Notes: generated by a model from the sequence alone, not told the origin. A stretch of DNA of 29,408 nt from an uncultured Clostridia bacterium (GCA_946186175.1 CAMHMG010000005.1:1-29408), one strand, 5' to 3'. Shown: positions 7,959 to 16,475, counted from the first letter of the stretch. Program-made: numbers and translations.

Positions 7959-8596
7959 TCGTTGATGAGAGAGTGATATCATTTATCAATTCATTTGACA
8001 ATAAGGACATCGGAGTTGCAGCAGAGATTGAAAAGGAAGCACTTGAGGATGGTGTTCCTATAGTGAGAATGGAGACAAGAAGCTTTCTTAGAAGCCTGCT
8101 GCTTATGAAAAAGCCTATGAGGATCCTTGAAGTGGGGACTGCTGTAGGCTTTTCGGCTATATATATGAGCATATATATGCCTGAGCGTGCGCATATAACC
8201 ACTATAGAGAATTGGGAACCGCGAGTTGTTAAGGCACACGCTAATTTTCAAAGAGCGGGTGTAACTGACAGGGTTAGTTTGATACAGGGCGATGCCACTG
8301 ATGTTTTGAAAGAGCTTGATGGGACGTTTGACTTTATATTCATGGATGCTGCAAAGGGGCAGTATATTAATTTTCTGCCTGATGTAATAAGGCTTCTTGA
8401 TGACCAAGGCATAATTGTATCAGATAATGTTTTACAGGATGGAGAAGTCCTGGATTCAAGATTTGTTGTGGAACGAAGAAATAGAACGATACATACAAGA
8501 ATGCGGGAATATCTCTATGAGCTTACACACAGTGATAGATTAGATACATCGATAATACCGATAGGTGATGGGGTGGCATTATCTGTTGCTATATAG
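7955..8596 (+). CDS. trmR: O-methyltransferase, TrmR (YrrM)-type tRNA 5-hydroxyuridine methyltransferase
   Basis: A 213-residue class I SAM-dependent O-methyltransferase of the family that includes B. subtilis TrmR, which methylates 5-hydroxyuridine at tRNA position 34 to 5-methoxyuridine. The SAM-binding motif ILEVGTAVGFSAIYM is at 57-71, and the acidic SAM contact is TTIENWEP. The divalent-metal residues lie in FMDAAKGQY (D131) and SDNVLQDGEV (D157, N158). The start overlaps the previous stop (ATGA). The next gene is a U32 protein of the TrhP type, which makes the hydroxyuridine substrate; this adjacency, known in B. subtilis as yrrM-yrrN-yrrO, is the main reason for TrmR over a catechol or caffeoyl-CoA-type methyltransferase. 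Confidence 0.88.
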   Translation: MIVDERVISFINSFDNKDIGVAAEIEKEALEDGVPIVRMETRSFLRSLLLMKKPMRILEVGTAVGFSAIYMSIYMPERAHITTIENWEPRVVKAHANFQRAGVTDRVSLIQGDATDVLKELDGTFDFIFMDAAKGQYINFLPDVIRLLDDQGIIVSDNVLQDGEVLDSRFVVERRNRTIHTRMREYLYELTHSDRLDTSIIPIGDGVALSVAI

Positions 8597-8631
8597 ATAC
8601 AACATAATTTTGATTTGCGGAGATTTATGAA

Positions 8632-9894
8632 ATGGATGATAGTATGAACAAAACTGATAATAAAAAGAGAAAAACAGAGCTTCTTATTCCGGCAGGAAGC
8701 CTTGAAGTGTTGAAGGTGGCTGTGGATTATGGTGCTGATGCTGTGTATATAGGCGGTGAAAGATTTGGATTAAGGGCAAAGGCTCATAATTTTTCAATTG
8801 AGGATATGAAAAATGCTGTCGCATATTGTCATGAAAGAAATGTCAAGCTATATGTCACAGCTAATATATTTGCTCACAATGACGATCTTTCGGGAATAAG
8901 AGAATACTTTGAACAGCTTAAAGGTGTTGGGATAGATGCTCTTATAATATCAGATCCTGCAGTGTTTATGATGGCTAAGGAGATTCTTCCGGAAGTGGAA
9001 AGACATGTGAGTACTCAGGCTAATAATACTAATTATGGTATATATAAGTTCTGGCATGATCTTGGCGCTTCAAGGGTAGTATCTGCCAGAGAACTGTCAC
9101 TCCTGGAAATCAAAGAGATAAGAGACAATATTCCTGATGATATGGAGATTGAAAGTTTTATTCACGGAGCAATGTGTATTTCATATTCCGGAAGATGTCT
9201 GCTTTCCAATTTTCTTACAGGCAGAGATGCCAATCAGGGGGCGTGCACCCATCCATGCAGATGGAAGTACAGTGTTGTTGAAGAGCAGAGACCGGGAGAA
9301 TATTTCCCTGTTGAAGAGGATGACAGGGGAACATATATATTCAATTCTAAGGATCTTAATATGGTTGAACATATTCCGGAGCTTATTGATGCAGGGATTG
9401 ACAGTTTTAAGGTAGAGGGTAGGATGAAGACGGCCTTATATGTTGCTGCGGTCACAAGAACCTATAGAAAAGCGATAGATGACTACAACAAAGGTATAGA
9501 TGTATATAGGGATAATCTTGATTACTACAGAGAAGAGATTGGGAAATGTACATATCGTCAATTTACGACAGGTTTTTATTTTGGCAAACCTGATTCAAAT
9601 TCACAGGTATATGATAACAATGAATATGTCAAGGATTATACGTATATAGGTACTGTAAGTGAGGTTGATGAAGAGGGAAGGGCACATTTTATCCAAAGGA
9701 ATAAGTTTTCTGTCGGTGAAGTGATTGAAGCTATGATGTTTGACGGGAGCAATAAAAATCTGGTTGTCAAAGATATTATAGGTGGTGAAGGAGAACACGT
9801 GTCTTCAGCCCCCCACCCTAAGGAACCTCTTATTGTTACATTTGATGATGAGGTTGATAAAGGTATCATCTTAAGAAGAGGAGGAACTCATTGA
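8632..9894 (+). CDS. trhP: U32 family protein, TrhP-type tRNA hydroxylation protein
   Basis: A 420-residue peptidase U32 family protein. Members TrhP/YrrN/YrrO are needed for prephenate-dependent 5-hydroxyuridine formation in tRNA; others are annotated as collagenase-like proteases. The N-terminal barrel begins ELLIPAGSLEVLKVAVDYGA. The family signature ESFIHGAMCISYSGRCLLS starts at residue 174. Cysteines 182, 189, 205 and 209 are likely Fe-S ligands, as in related UbiU/RlhA proteins. The C-terminal beta domain (about 335-420) is complete. ATG at 8632 has GGAG 9 nt upstream. The last 24 bases overlap the end of the convergent sigma-factor gene. With trmR upstream, tRNA wobble modification is a better reading than proteolysis. 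B. subtilis has two paralogues; only one is present here. Confidence 0.88.
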   Translation: MDDSMNKTDNKKRKTELLIPAGSLEVLKVAVDYGADAVYIGGERFGLRAKAHNFSIEDMKNAVAYCHERNVKLYVTANIFAHNDDLSGIREYFEQLKGVGIDALIISDPAVFMMAKEILPEVERHVSTQANNTNYGIYKFWHDLGASRVVSARELSLLEIKEIRDNIPDDMEIESFIHGAMCISYSGRCLLSNFLTGRDANQGACTHPCRWKYSVVEEQRPGEYFPVEEDDRGTYIFNSKDLNMVEHIPELIDAGIDSFKVEGRMKTALYVAAVTRTYRKAIDDYNKGIDVYRDNLDYYREEIGKCTYRQFTTGFYFGKPDSNSQVYDNNEYVKDYTYIGTVSEVDEEGRAHFIQRNKFSVGEVIEAMMFDGSNKNLVVKDIIGGEGEHVSSAPHPKEPLIVTFDDEVDKGIILRRGGTH

Positions 9895-10512
9895 TTTTTT
9901 GAGTTTTTCTAATGCCTTTTTTTCTATTCTTGAAACATAAGATCTTGAAATATTCAAATTCCTGGCAATCTCGCGTTGGGTAAGAGGTTTCTGACCGAAA
10001 AGCCCGTAACGTAGTGTCAGGATTTTTATTTCTCTTTCTGTAAGGTTATCTTTTATTGAAAAATACAGATGCCTTATATCATCTTCTAAAGATAATTGTT
10101 CCGTTATGTCCGACACATTGCTCTCAACAATATCTAACAGGTTGATCTCATTGCCTTCTTTATCGGTTCCTATAGGCTCATATAGCGAGAACTCCTTTGA
10201 ACATTTTCTTTCCTGTCGAAGCATCATGAGTAGTTCGTTTTCGATGCAACGTGAGGCGTATGTTACAAGCCTGTTTCCTTTTTGGATGTCGTATGTATTA
10301 ATGGCTTTTATAAGACCTATTGTTCCGATGGATATCAGGTCATCGGTATCTCTGTCAAAGTTATTATATTTTTTTACTATATGCGCAACCAGTCTGAGAT
10401 TGTATTCAACCAGGGTATTTCTGGCCTCCAGGCTGCCGAGCTTTATCTGCTTAAGATAATATAGTTCTTCTTCTTTTGATAGTGGTTTTTTGAATGTCTG
10501 CAAGGTAGTCAC
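9871..10512 (-). CDS. sigK: RNA polymerase sigma factor, SigK-like (sporulation mother-cell type)
   Basis: A 213-residue sigma-70 family factor. Region 2 reads NLRLVAHIVKKYNN and DDLISIGTIGLIKAINTYD. YASRCIENELLMMLRQ and SLYEPIGTDKEGNEINLLDI match the SigK pattern closely. Region 4 has the helix-turn-helix TQREIARNLNISRSYVSRIE. B. subtilis SigK is made with an N-terminal pro-sequence and its gene is split by an excisable element; here the coding region is continuous and begins almost directly with PLSKEEELYY, so neither is present, as in some Clostridia. The frame is open only back to TAA at 10528-10530. GTG at 10512 is the outermost usable start, but its ribosome binding site is poor; a TTG at 10503 preceded by GGGTGA is an alternative. 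It is divergent from the pilus block. Confidence 0.85.
   Translation of the reverse strand: MTTLQTFKKPLSKEEELYYLKQIKLGSLEARNTLVEYNLRLVAHIVKKYNNFDRDTDDLISIGTIGLIKAINTYDIQKGNRLVTYASRCIENELLMMLRQERKCSKEFSLYEPIGTDKEGNEINLLDIVESNVSDITEQLSLEDDIRHLYFSIKDNLTEREIKILTLRYGLFGQKPLTQREIARNLNISRSYVSRIEKKALEKLKKSMSSSSS
9883..9909 (+). terminator. Weak stem with T-run at the end of trhP
   Basis: AACTCA (9885-9890) can pair with TGAGTT (9900-9905), extended by two G-U pairs, followed by TTTCT. It spans the trhP stop codon and lies inside the 3' end of the convergent sigma gene. The stem is short and AT-rich, so it is only a possible terminator. Confidence 0.3.
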
Positions 10513-10627
10513 CCGGATAGCGCTTTTTTAATATTTTATGAGTAATAAGAACAAAAAGTGCCTTTCCAATGATTGTTTTAAGCAATTTTTTTTAAAAATA
10601 GAAAAAAATCTTGTAGAATTTGTGATT

Positions 10628-10656
10628 TTTTGATAAACTATTACTAATCGTATACT
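10628..10656 (+). promoter_or_regulatory. Candidate promoter of the LRR-pilus block
   Basis: TATACT (10651-10656) is a good -10 element about 37 bases before the start at 10693. The -35 choice is unclear: TTTTGA at 10628 gives a 17-nt spacer but matches poorly, and TTGATA at 10630 matches better with a 15-nt spacer. Upstream DNA (10577-10609) is rich in A and T tracts. Confidence 0.35.
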
Positions 10657-10692
10657 GTTATTATGCACATATATATCAAAGGAGGAATAGTA

Positions 10693-12216
10693 ATGTATAA
10701 CAAGAAGGGAGTTACGTTGAAAAAACGTATATTGTCGATAGCACTTTCGATGGTTATGGTTGTGCCGATGCTTACATGTGTTGTGCCTAAGAATATGTCT
10801 GTTGTCAATGCAGCTAATTTGACTAATCCAAGAAGCAGTGGAGGAGTTACTACCTGGGACCTTGTGTATTTTGGTAAGTACCCACAATCTGATTCGACAG
10901 GAGTTAAGAAAGATCCGATCAAGTGGAGAGTTCTTAATGTTAACGGTAATGATGCGTTTTTGTTAGCTGATACCGGACTTGATGCCCAGCGTTTCCATGA
11001 ATGGTCGAATCTGAAAGAGAATTCTGCAGATATATTCTGGAGTACAAGCTGTATAAGAAGCTGGCTTAACGGATATAGCAGCGAATATAATGAATACAAG
11101 AAAGGTTACACCAATAAGAATTTTATCAATACAGCGTTCACAACTACGGCTGAAAAGAATGCTATATTAGAAACTGATGTTCCCGCCACAACTAATCCTC
11201 AGTATGGGAAAACGACAGCTCCGGCTACCAGGGATAAGGTGTTTTTGCTTTCTTATGAAGAGGTTACAAATCCAAGTTACGGATTTGTATCCGCTGTTGA
11301 TGCAAGCGACACCAGGAAACTTACATATAATGCATATGTTGTGGGTACCGGCGGCGTTAATGAGATTAATAGTATCAAGAGAAAGACGGTTGGCTCAGAA
11401 GCCTTCTGGTGGCTGCGTACAAGAGGAATGTTTGAGAATATGGCAATGGTTGTCAATGGGGATGGGAATTTGTTTGAAGACGGTGACTGCAGGGGGCTTG
11501 CTGTTGATTATGATGAGGTGCTGGTGCGTCCCGCTGTTCATCTTGACATATCCAAGACTGCAGTATGGTCGTATGCGGGAACAGTTAACTCAAGCGGAGT
11601 ATATACTTCCGGTGATTCTGTACCTGCAGTTGATGACAGTAAGAAGGAATTTGAGGATTATGATGGGAGAGCGGCCTATGAAGTAACTAAGGATGATGAA
11701 GGCAATGAGGTGGTTGAATATCGTCCAACTGATTCCACGCTAGAGAACGTCGTGATACCAACACGTATAAGTGATGGCAAGCGTACGTATAATGTAACGA
11801 AAATCGCAGCTAATGCATTTAAGAATAATAAGATGATCAAGTCGATAATTATACCCGATACCGTTACAACAATCGGTAAGGAAGCTTTTTCAGGCTGTAC
11901 TAATCTGCAGACGGTTGTTTTTGGCAGTGGGCTTAGGTATATTAATGCGAAAGCTTTCTATAAATGCACGAAGATCAAGAAGATCGTTATTCCGGCTTCG
12001 GTTGAGAAGATTGGCAAACAGGCATTCTTCGGATGTAAGAAGCTTAAGTCGATAACAATTAAGACTACAAAGCTTACCAATAAGAAGGTTGGTGCTAATG
12101 CATTCAAGGGAACTCATAAGAAGGCAACCTTTAAGGTTCCTAAGGCTAAGCTTAAAGCGTACAAGAAGCTTCTAAAGGACAAGGGTGCAGGTGCCAAAGC
12201 AAAGATTAAGAAGTAA
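10693..12216 (+). CDS. Secreted DUF6273 / BspA-type leucine-rich-repeat surface protein
   Basis: A 507-residue exported protein. It has a signal peptide (basic start, hydrophobic stretch about 13-31, likely cleavage near VVNA/AN at 40). Residues about 55-285 resemble DUF6273: WDLVYFGKYPQSDS, PIKWRVLNVNG, SCIRSWLNG, VFLLSYEEV, FWWLRTRG and VRPAVHLDI. Residues about 345-490 hold BspA-like LRR_5 repeats, with periodic AFKNN, AFSGC, AFYKC and AFFGC units and IIIPDTVTTI, IVIPASVEKI. The tail is very lysine-rich. No LPXTG or membrane anchor is seen. ATG at 10693 follows a strong AAAGGAGGAA site; an ATG at 10663 lacks one. BspA-type repeats often mediate binding to host or matrix proteins. Only 29 bp without a terminator separate it from pilB, so it may be co-transcribed with the pilus genes. 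Confidence 0.85.
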   Translation: MYNKKGVTLKKRILSIALSMVMVVPMLTCVVPKNMSVVNAANLTNPRSSGGVTTWDLVYFGKYPQSDSTGVKKDPIKWRVLNVNGNDAFLLADTGLDAQRFHEWSNLKENSADIFWSTSCIRSWLNGYSSEYNEYKKGYTNKNFINTAFTTTAEKNAILETDVPATTNPQYGKTTAPATRDKVFLLSYEEVTNPSYGFVSAVDASDTRKLTYNAYVVGTGGVNEINSIKRKTVGSEAFWWLRTRGMFENMAMVVNGDGNLFEDGDCRGLAVDYDEVLVRPAVHLDISKTAVWSYAGTVNSSGVYTSGDSVPAVDDSKKEFEDYDGRAAYEVTKDDEGNEVVEYRPTDSTLENVVIPTRISDGKRTYNVTKIAANAFKNNKMIKSIIIPDTVTTIGKEAFSGCTNLQTVVFGSGLRYINAKAFYKCTKIKKIVIPASVEKIGKQAFFGCKKLKSITIKTTKLTNKKVGANAFKGTHKKATFKVPKAKLKAYKKLLKDKGAGAKAKIKK

Positions 12217-12245
12217 TACAATAACATTATTGAGAGGATTAAGAT

Positions 12246-13964
12246 ATGCGAATAGGAGTAGGTAGAAAGAAAATAAGAATGGGTGACCTTCTTGTTGCTG
12301 CGGGTGCGATTACAGAGGAAGAGTTGCAACAGGCTCTTGCTATGCAAAAGGAGAAGGGAACGCGACTTGGACGTACACTTCTTGAAAGTGGTCTTATCAG
12401 TCAGGAGCTTCTGATAGCAACATTGACGCAACAATTAGGTGTTGAATTCATTGATCTTAAAGGTGTCAAGCTGGATGATGACATTTTGGCACTTGTGCCT
12501 GAAGATGTTATTATGAAGTACAGGGTGCTTCCTATAGGATTTGATGAGTATAATCCTAATATACTTAAGGTTGCGATGTCGGATCCAATGGATATCATCG
12601 CAATCGATGATATTTCGATAATAACCGGCGCACAGATAGAAGCTATGCTTGCTATGGAGGATGATCTTGATAGTGCCATAGCTAAGTTCTATGGTAATCA
12701 TCAGGCTATGGAAGCTGCAGAGGCATACCGGAAAGAGCGCGAACAGGATATGATCTCTCAGGCAGAAGAGGATGAATATAATGCCGATATTGAGAACTCG
12801 CCAATTGTTTTGCTTGTTAAGCAGATCCTTGAAGGCGGTGTCAGACAGAGAGCTTCCGATATACATATAGAGCCTTTAGAGTCCTCTGTGCGTGTAAGGT
12901 ATCGTATTGATGGTGTACTTAAGCAGGTTATGTCATATGACTACTCGCTGCTGTCAGGAATATGTGCCCGTCTTAAGATTATGGGCGGTATGGATATCTC
13001 TGAGAAAAGAAAGCCGCAGGATGGTCGTATATCTATTATGGTAGATAGAAAGGAGTTTGATATCCGTGTATCTATGCTCCCGACAGTATATGGAGAGAAG
13101 ACGGTTATGCGTCTTACTTCTAAGGATGGTCTTACAAGACCTAAGTCAGGACTTGGTCTTTCACCTAGTGAGGAGAAGGTTTTTGATGGTATCCTGTCTA
13201 ACCCGCATGGTATTATCCTTGTAACAGGACCTACAGGTTCCGGTAAATCAACAACGCTATATACGGCACTTAGTGAGCTTAACACAGAAGAAGTTAATAT
13301 TATAACTGTTGAGGATCCGGTGGAGGCTAATATAGATGGAATCAATCAGTGTCAGGTTAATGAGAAGGCAGATATGACCTTTGCGGCAGCCCTTCGTTCT
13401 ATCCTTCGTCAGGATCCGGACATTATTATGATCGGAGAGATTCGAGACGGTGAGACTGCTGATATTGCCGTTAAGGCGGCTATTACCGGACATCTGGTTG
13501 TATCTACACTGCATACCAACTCTGCGGCTTCGACGGTTACGCGTCTTATCGATATGGGTATTGAACCGTATACCGCAGGTGATGCCTTAGTTGGAGTTAT
13601 TGCCCAGCGTCTGGTAAGACGACTCTGTACCTGTAAGCAGCCAAGATATGCCGAACCCCATGAGAAGGGACTTCTTGGGGTGCCTGAGGATCAGGAAGAT
13701 GTTATAGTATATGAGCCTAATGGGTGTAATCTCTGTAATGAGACAGGTTTTGCAGGTCGAATTGGTGTGTACGAGATGATGACTGTTACCAGAAGTCTTG
13801 CGCAGGTAATCGCCAAGAATGCACCGGCCAATGAGATAGAGAAACAGGCACTCAAAGAGGGAATGTCTACGCTTAAGATAAGTTGTTCGAGACATGTGCT
13901 TAATGGAGTCACTTCCCTGTCTGAGATGAGAAAGATCGTATATGAGGCCGGAGATGAATATTAA
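12246..13964 (+). CDS. pilB: Type IV pilus extension ATPase PilB (GspE family)
   Basis: A 572-residue cytoplasmic hexameric ATPase that powers pilus assembly. An MshEN/GspE N-terminal domain covers about 12-150 (MGDLLVAAGAITEEELQQAL), then a linker and the ATPase core. Walker A GPTGSGKS is at 328-335, the Asp/Walker B box DIIMIGEIRDGETA at about 392-405, and the His box is HLVVSTLHTNSA. The zinc-finger region contains C461, C463, C494 and C497; the first pair is C-x-C where the family usually has C-x2-C. Arg motifs in DIHIEPLESSVRVRYRIDG are intact. It starts at an ATG after GAGAGGATT and is followed by pilT after 48 bp. The presence of pilT and pilM/N/O favours a type IV pilus over a type II secretion system. 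Confidence 0.95.
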   Translation: MRIGVGRKKIRMGDLLVAAGAITEEELQQALAMQKEKGTRLGRTLLESGLISQELLIATLTQQLGVEFIDLKGVKLDDDILALVPEDVIMKYRVLPIGFDEYNPNILKVAMSDPMDIIAIDDISIITGAQIEAMLAMEDDLDSAIAKFYGNHQAMEAAEAYRKEREQDMISQAEEDEYNADIENSPIVLLVKQILEGGVRQRASDIHIEPLESSVRVRYRIDGVLKQVMSYDYSLLSGICARLKIMGGMDISEKRKPQDGRISIMVDRKEFDIRVSMLPTVYGEKTVMRLTSKDGLTRPKSGLGLSPSEEKVFDGILSNPHGIILVTGPTGSGKSTTLYTALSELNTEEVNIITVEDPVEANIDGINQCQVNEKADMTFAAALRSILRQDPDIIMIGEIRDGETADIAVKAAITGHLVVSTLHTNSAASTVTRLIDMGIEPYTAGDALVGVIAQRLVRRLCTCKQPRYAEPHEKGLLGVPEDQEDVIVYEPNGCNLCNETGFAGRIGVYEMMTVTRSLAQVIAKNAPANEIEKQALKEGMSTLKISCSRHVLNGVTSLSEMRKIVYEAGDEY

Positions 13965-14012
13965 TTAAGTATTGAAAAGTTACGAACTATTTAATGTGAA
14001 AGGGGATTAATT

Positions 14013-15065
14013 ATGATTGACATCAAAGAACTATTAGCGTTTTCGGTAGAGCAGAAGGCGTCTGACGTACATATTGCAGTAGGAATTCCACCGAAACTTC
14101 GAATCCATGGTAAGTTGATAGAGGTTGAGTGTCCTGTGCTTGAACCTGCTGATGCAGCGGAGATGATCGGTGCCACAATGCATGAGCGTCACAAGCAGAT
14201 TCTTAAGGAGAGGGGAGAAGTGGATTTCTCTTTTGATTCCGATGAGACAGGGCGTTTCCGTGTTAATGTGTTTATGGACAGGGGTAATATGGCCGCTGCT
14301 TATCGTCGGGTTGAGACTGTAATACCAAGACCTGATCAGTTGGGAATTCCTACGGAAGTTGTGGAATTATATAAGAGAAAAAGAGGTCTTGTTCTTGTGA
14401 CTGGACCTACAGGATCGGGCAAATCCACAACACTTGCGTCAATTATTAATAAGGCGAATGAGAATCTTACCGATCATATAATTACACTTGAGGATCCTAT
14501 AGAGTATGTGCATCATCACAAGAAATCGGTTGTTAACCAGCGTGAAGTGGGCATGGATACACTTAGTTACGGCAATGCGTTAAGAGCTGCTCTTCGTGAG
14601 GATCCTGATATAATTCTTCTTGGAGAGATGCGTGATCTTGAGACGATATCTACTGCAATTACCGCTGCTGAGACAGGACATTTGGTATTCTCTACTCTGC
14701 ATACAATAGGAGCGGCTAATACCATTGACCGTATTATTGACGTATTCCCCACTCATCAGCAGCAGCAGACACGTATTCAGCTTGCCATGATTCTTGAAGG
14801 AGTTATCTCTCAGGCGCTTGTGCCCTGTGAGGATGACAGAGGACGTGTTGCTGCCTTTGAGGTTATGCTTGGGAGTCCTGCTATCAGGAGTCTTATCCGT
14901 GAGGCTAAGACTCATCAGATTCAGTCTACTATACAGACAAGCCGGCAGCTGGGTATGATAACTCTGGATGATTATCTGTATGATCTGTACAGAGATGGTT
15001 CTATCAGTCGTGAAAATGCACTAATTTACGCCCAGGATCAGGCGGCTATGAAGAAAAAGTTATAG
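14013..15065 (+). CDS. pilT: Type IV pilus retraction ATPase PilT
   Basis: A 350-residue ATPase that depolymerises the pilus and so drives retraction and twitching. Motifs: the N-terminal KASDVHIAVGIPPKLRIHG, Walker A GPTGSGKS at 131-138, the Asp box LLGEMRDLETI, the His box HLVFSTLHTIGAANTIDRII, and the PilT-specific C-terminal AIRSLIREAKTHQIQSTIQ. The length matches PilT (about 345) and the MshEN domain of PilB is absent. AAAGGGGAT precedes the ATG. It lies between pilB and pilC. Its presence indicates a dynamic, retractable pilus and not only a fixed pseudopilus. Confidence 0.95.
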   Translation: MIDIKELLAFSVEQKASDVHIAVGIPPKLRIHGKLIEVECPVLEPADAAEMIGATMHERHKQILKERGEVDFSFDSDETGRFRVNVFMDRGNMAAAYRRVETVIPRPDQLGIPTEVVELYKRKRGLVLVTGPTGSGKSTTLASIINKANENLTDHIITLEDPIEYVHHHKKSVVNQREVGMDTLSYGNALRAALREDPDIILLGEMRDLETISTAITAAETGHLVFSTLHTIGAANTIDRIIDVFPTHQQQQTRIQLAMILEGVISQALVPCEDDRGRVAAFEVMLGSPAIRSLIREAKTHQIQSTIQTSRQLGMITLDDYLYDLYRDGSISRENALIYAQDQAAMKKKL

Positions 15066-15099
15066 AAAAATATGTCAATTTCAATAAAATTATAAGTTT

Positions 15100-15119
15100 T
15101 TGCAAAATAATTATTGCAA
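15100..15119 (+). promoter_or_regulatory. Inverted repeat overlapping the pilC promoter -35 box
   Basis: TTGCAA (15100-15105) and TTGCAA (15114-15119) are each self-complementary and are separated by 8 nt. The right copy is the -35 box of the pilC promoter. The arrangement could be an operator for a dimeric regulator; the binding protein is unknown. Confidence 0.35.
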
Positions 15120-15142
15120 TTATGACGGATATGGAGTATTAT
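15114..15142 (+). promoter_or_regulatory. Promoter upstream of pilC
   Basis: TTGCAA (15114-15119), a 17-nt spacer and TATTAT (15137-15142) make a good sigma-A type promoter in the 195-bp gap between pilT and pilC, the longest gap in the pilus block. It would leave a 5' leader of about 110 nt before pilC and would let pilC and the pilin genes be expressed separately from the ATPases. Confidence 0.55.
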
Positions 15143-15260
15143 CATAAATAAGCAATAATTTGTTAACGATTTGTTCATAATTAGACCGGTCTGTATCATG
15201 GGAGGGTATAGGTCTGGTTATATACATATTATGACGGAAGAATATGGTGGAGGAGTAAGG

Positions 15261-16475
15261 ATGGCACAGTACAATTATAAGGCGATGGATGCGTCCGGCA
15301 AGAACAAGAAGGGCACGATCGAAGCGGCAGATCGTGACAAGGCTGTTGAGAGGCTGAAGGCGGAAGGTCTTACAGTGAATGAGATTAAGGATGCCGGAGA
15401 GGGTGTAGGTTTCAATCTCGCAATTGGCAAGAAGAAGGTTAAGGCTCGTGATCTTTCTGTTCTCTGTAAGCAGATGGTAAGTATTCTTAATGCAGGCGTT
15501 ACAGTTATAACCGCGCTTGATATGTTATCTGAACAGATGGATAATAAGACACTTAAGAACGCACTTATTGAGACTAAGGTATATGTTGAGAAGGGTGGAA
15601 CGATGGCTGACGGATTCAGACTTAATCCTGATGTGTTTCCACCGATTATGATTAATATGACTGCTGCCGGTGAGGCGTCCGGTAGTCTGGAGACGTCCTT
15701 TGACAGGTTATCAACTCATTTTGAGAAGGATGATGCGTTGAAGGGTAAGATCAAGGGAGCACTTACGTATCCTATTATGGTTATGGTTGTTGCAGTGCTG
15801 GTTATTATTGTAGTAATGGTTGCTGTTATTCCGAATTTCGTTGATATGTTTGCCGAGATGGGAACTCAGCTTCCTCTTCCAACCAGAATAATGATGGCGG
15901 GAAGTGATCTCTTCTTACATAAGTGGCCTTTACTTATAATAATAGTTGTAGCAGTTGTAGTTGGGTTTAAGATGTTTAAGGCAACTCCGTTTGGAGAGAT
16001 GCTGTTTGCAAAGATGGCTGTTAATGCTCCGATATTTAAAGACCTTGTTATTAAGTCTAACTCGGCTTCTTTTGCAAGAACGCTTGCAACACTTATGTCT
16101 GCAGGTATTCCTATGTTGGATGCCATAGAGCAGGTTGCTAAGATGATGAGCAACAAGATATTTCGCGATGGACTTATGGATTGCAAGGTTCAGGTGGCTA
16201 AGGGACTTCCTCTTTCTAAACCACTTAAGGATATGGAGATTCTTCCTACCATGCTTGTTCAGATGGTTAAGATTGGAGAAGAGACAGGTAATATTGAAGA
16301 TATGATGCAAAAGGTTGCTGATCTGTATGACAGAGAGGTTGATCTTGCAACTGAGTCATTGACCCAGGCTATGGAACCGTTGACTATGGTTGTCCTTGCC
16401 GGTATTGTAGGAATGATTGTTGCGGCTGTATATGGACCGATTCTTAGTATGTACAAGGGTATTGATTCTATGTGA
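15261..16475 (+). CDS. pilC: Type IV pilus inner-membrane platform protein PilC (GspF family)
   Basis: A 404-residue polytopic membrane protein on which pilins are assembled. It has a short N-terminal cytoplasmic segment (YNYKAMDASGKNKKGTIEA) and two T2SSF domains (about 65-190 and 268-395). Domain 1 contains CKQMVSILNAGVTVITALDM and TAAGEASGSLETSFDRLSTH. Domain 2 contains FARTLATLMSAGIPMLDAIE and VKIGEETGNIEDMMQKVADL. Membrane helices lie at about 171-193, 222-238 and 375-395. Length is normal. ATG at 15261 has GGAGGAG directly upstream and begins at the family's usual start; the frame is open back to 15171 but that stretch has no homology. It is followed by hairpins and then the major pilin. 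Confidence 0.94.
   Translation: MAQYNYKAMDASGKNKKGTIEAADRDKAVERLKAEGLTVNEIKDAGEGVGFNLAIGKKKVKARDLSVLCKQMVSILNAGVTVITALDMLSEQMDNKTLKNALIETKVYVEKGGTMADGFRLNPDVFPPIMINMTAAGEASGSLETSFDRLSTHFEKDDALKGKIKGALTYPIMVMVVAVLVIIVVMVAVIPNFVDMFAEMGTQLPLPTRIMMAGSDLFLHKWPLLIIIVVAVVVGFKMFKATPFGEMLFAKMAVNAPIFKDLVIKSNSASFARTLATLMSAGIPMLDAIEQVAKMMSNKIFRDGLMDCKVQVAKGLPLSKPLKDMEILPTMLVQMVKIGEETGNIEDMMQKVADLYDREVDLATESLTQAMEPLTMVVLAGIVGMIVAAVYGPILSMYKGIDSM

Noticed and set aside
10513..10620. Promoter for the minus-strand sigma gene
   Set aside because: Only poor candidates were found, such as TTGGAA with a 16-nt spacer to TATTAC; the match is too weak to annotate, and a sporulation-type promoter could not be judged by eye.
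10528..10887. 119-codon minus-strand open frame between the sigma and LRR genes
   Set aside because: Most of it is antisense to the signal peptide and first domain of the DUF6273/LRR protein; the sequence resembles no known protein and no ribosome site is seen.
15171..15260. Upstream in-frame extension of pilC
   Set aside because: It gives 30 residues without similarity to PilC, whereas GGAGGAG directly precedes ATG 15261 and the family start YNYKAMD.
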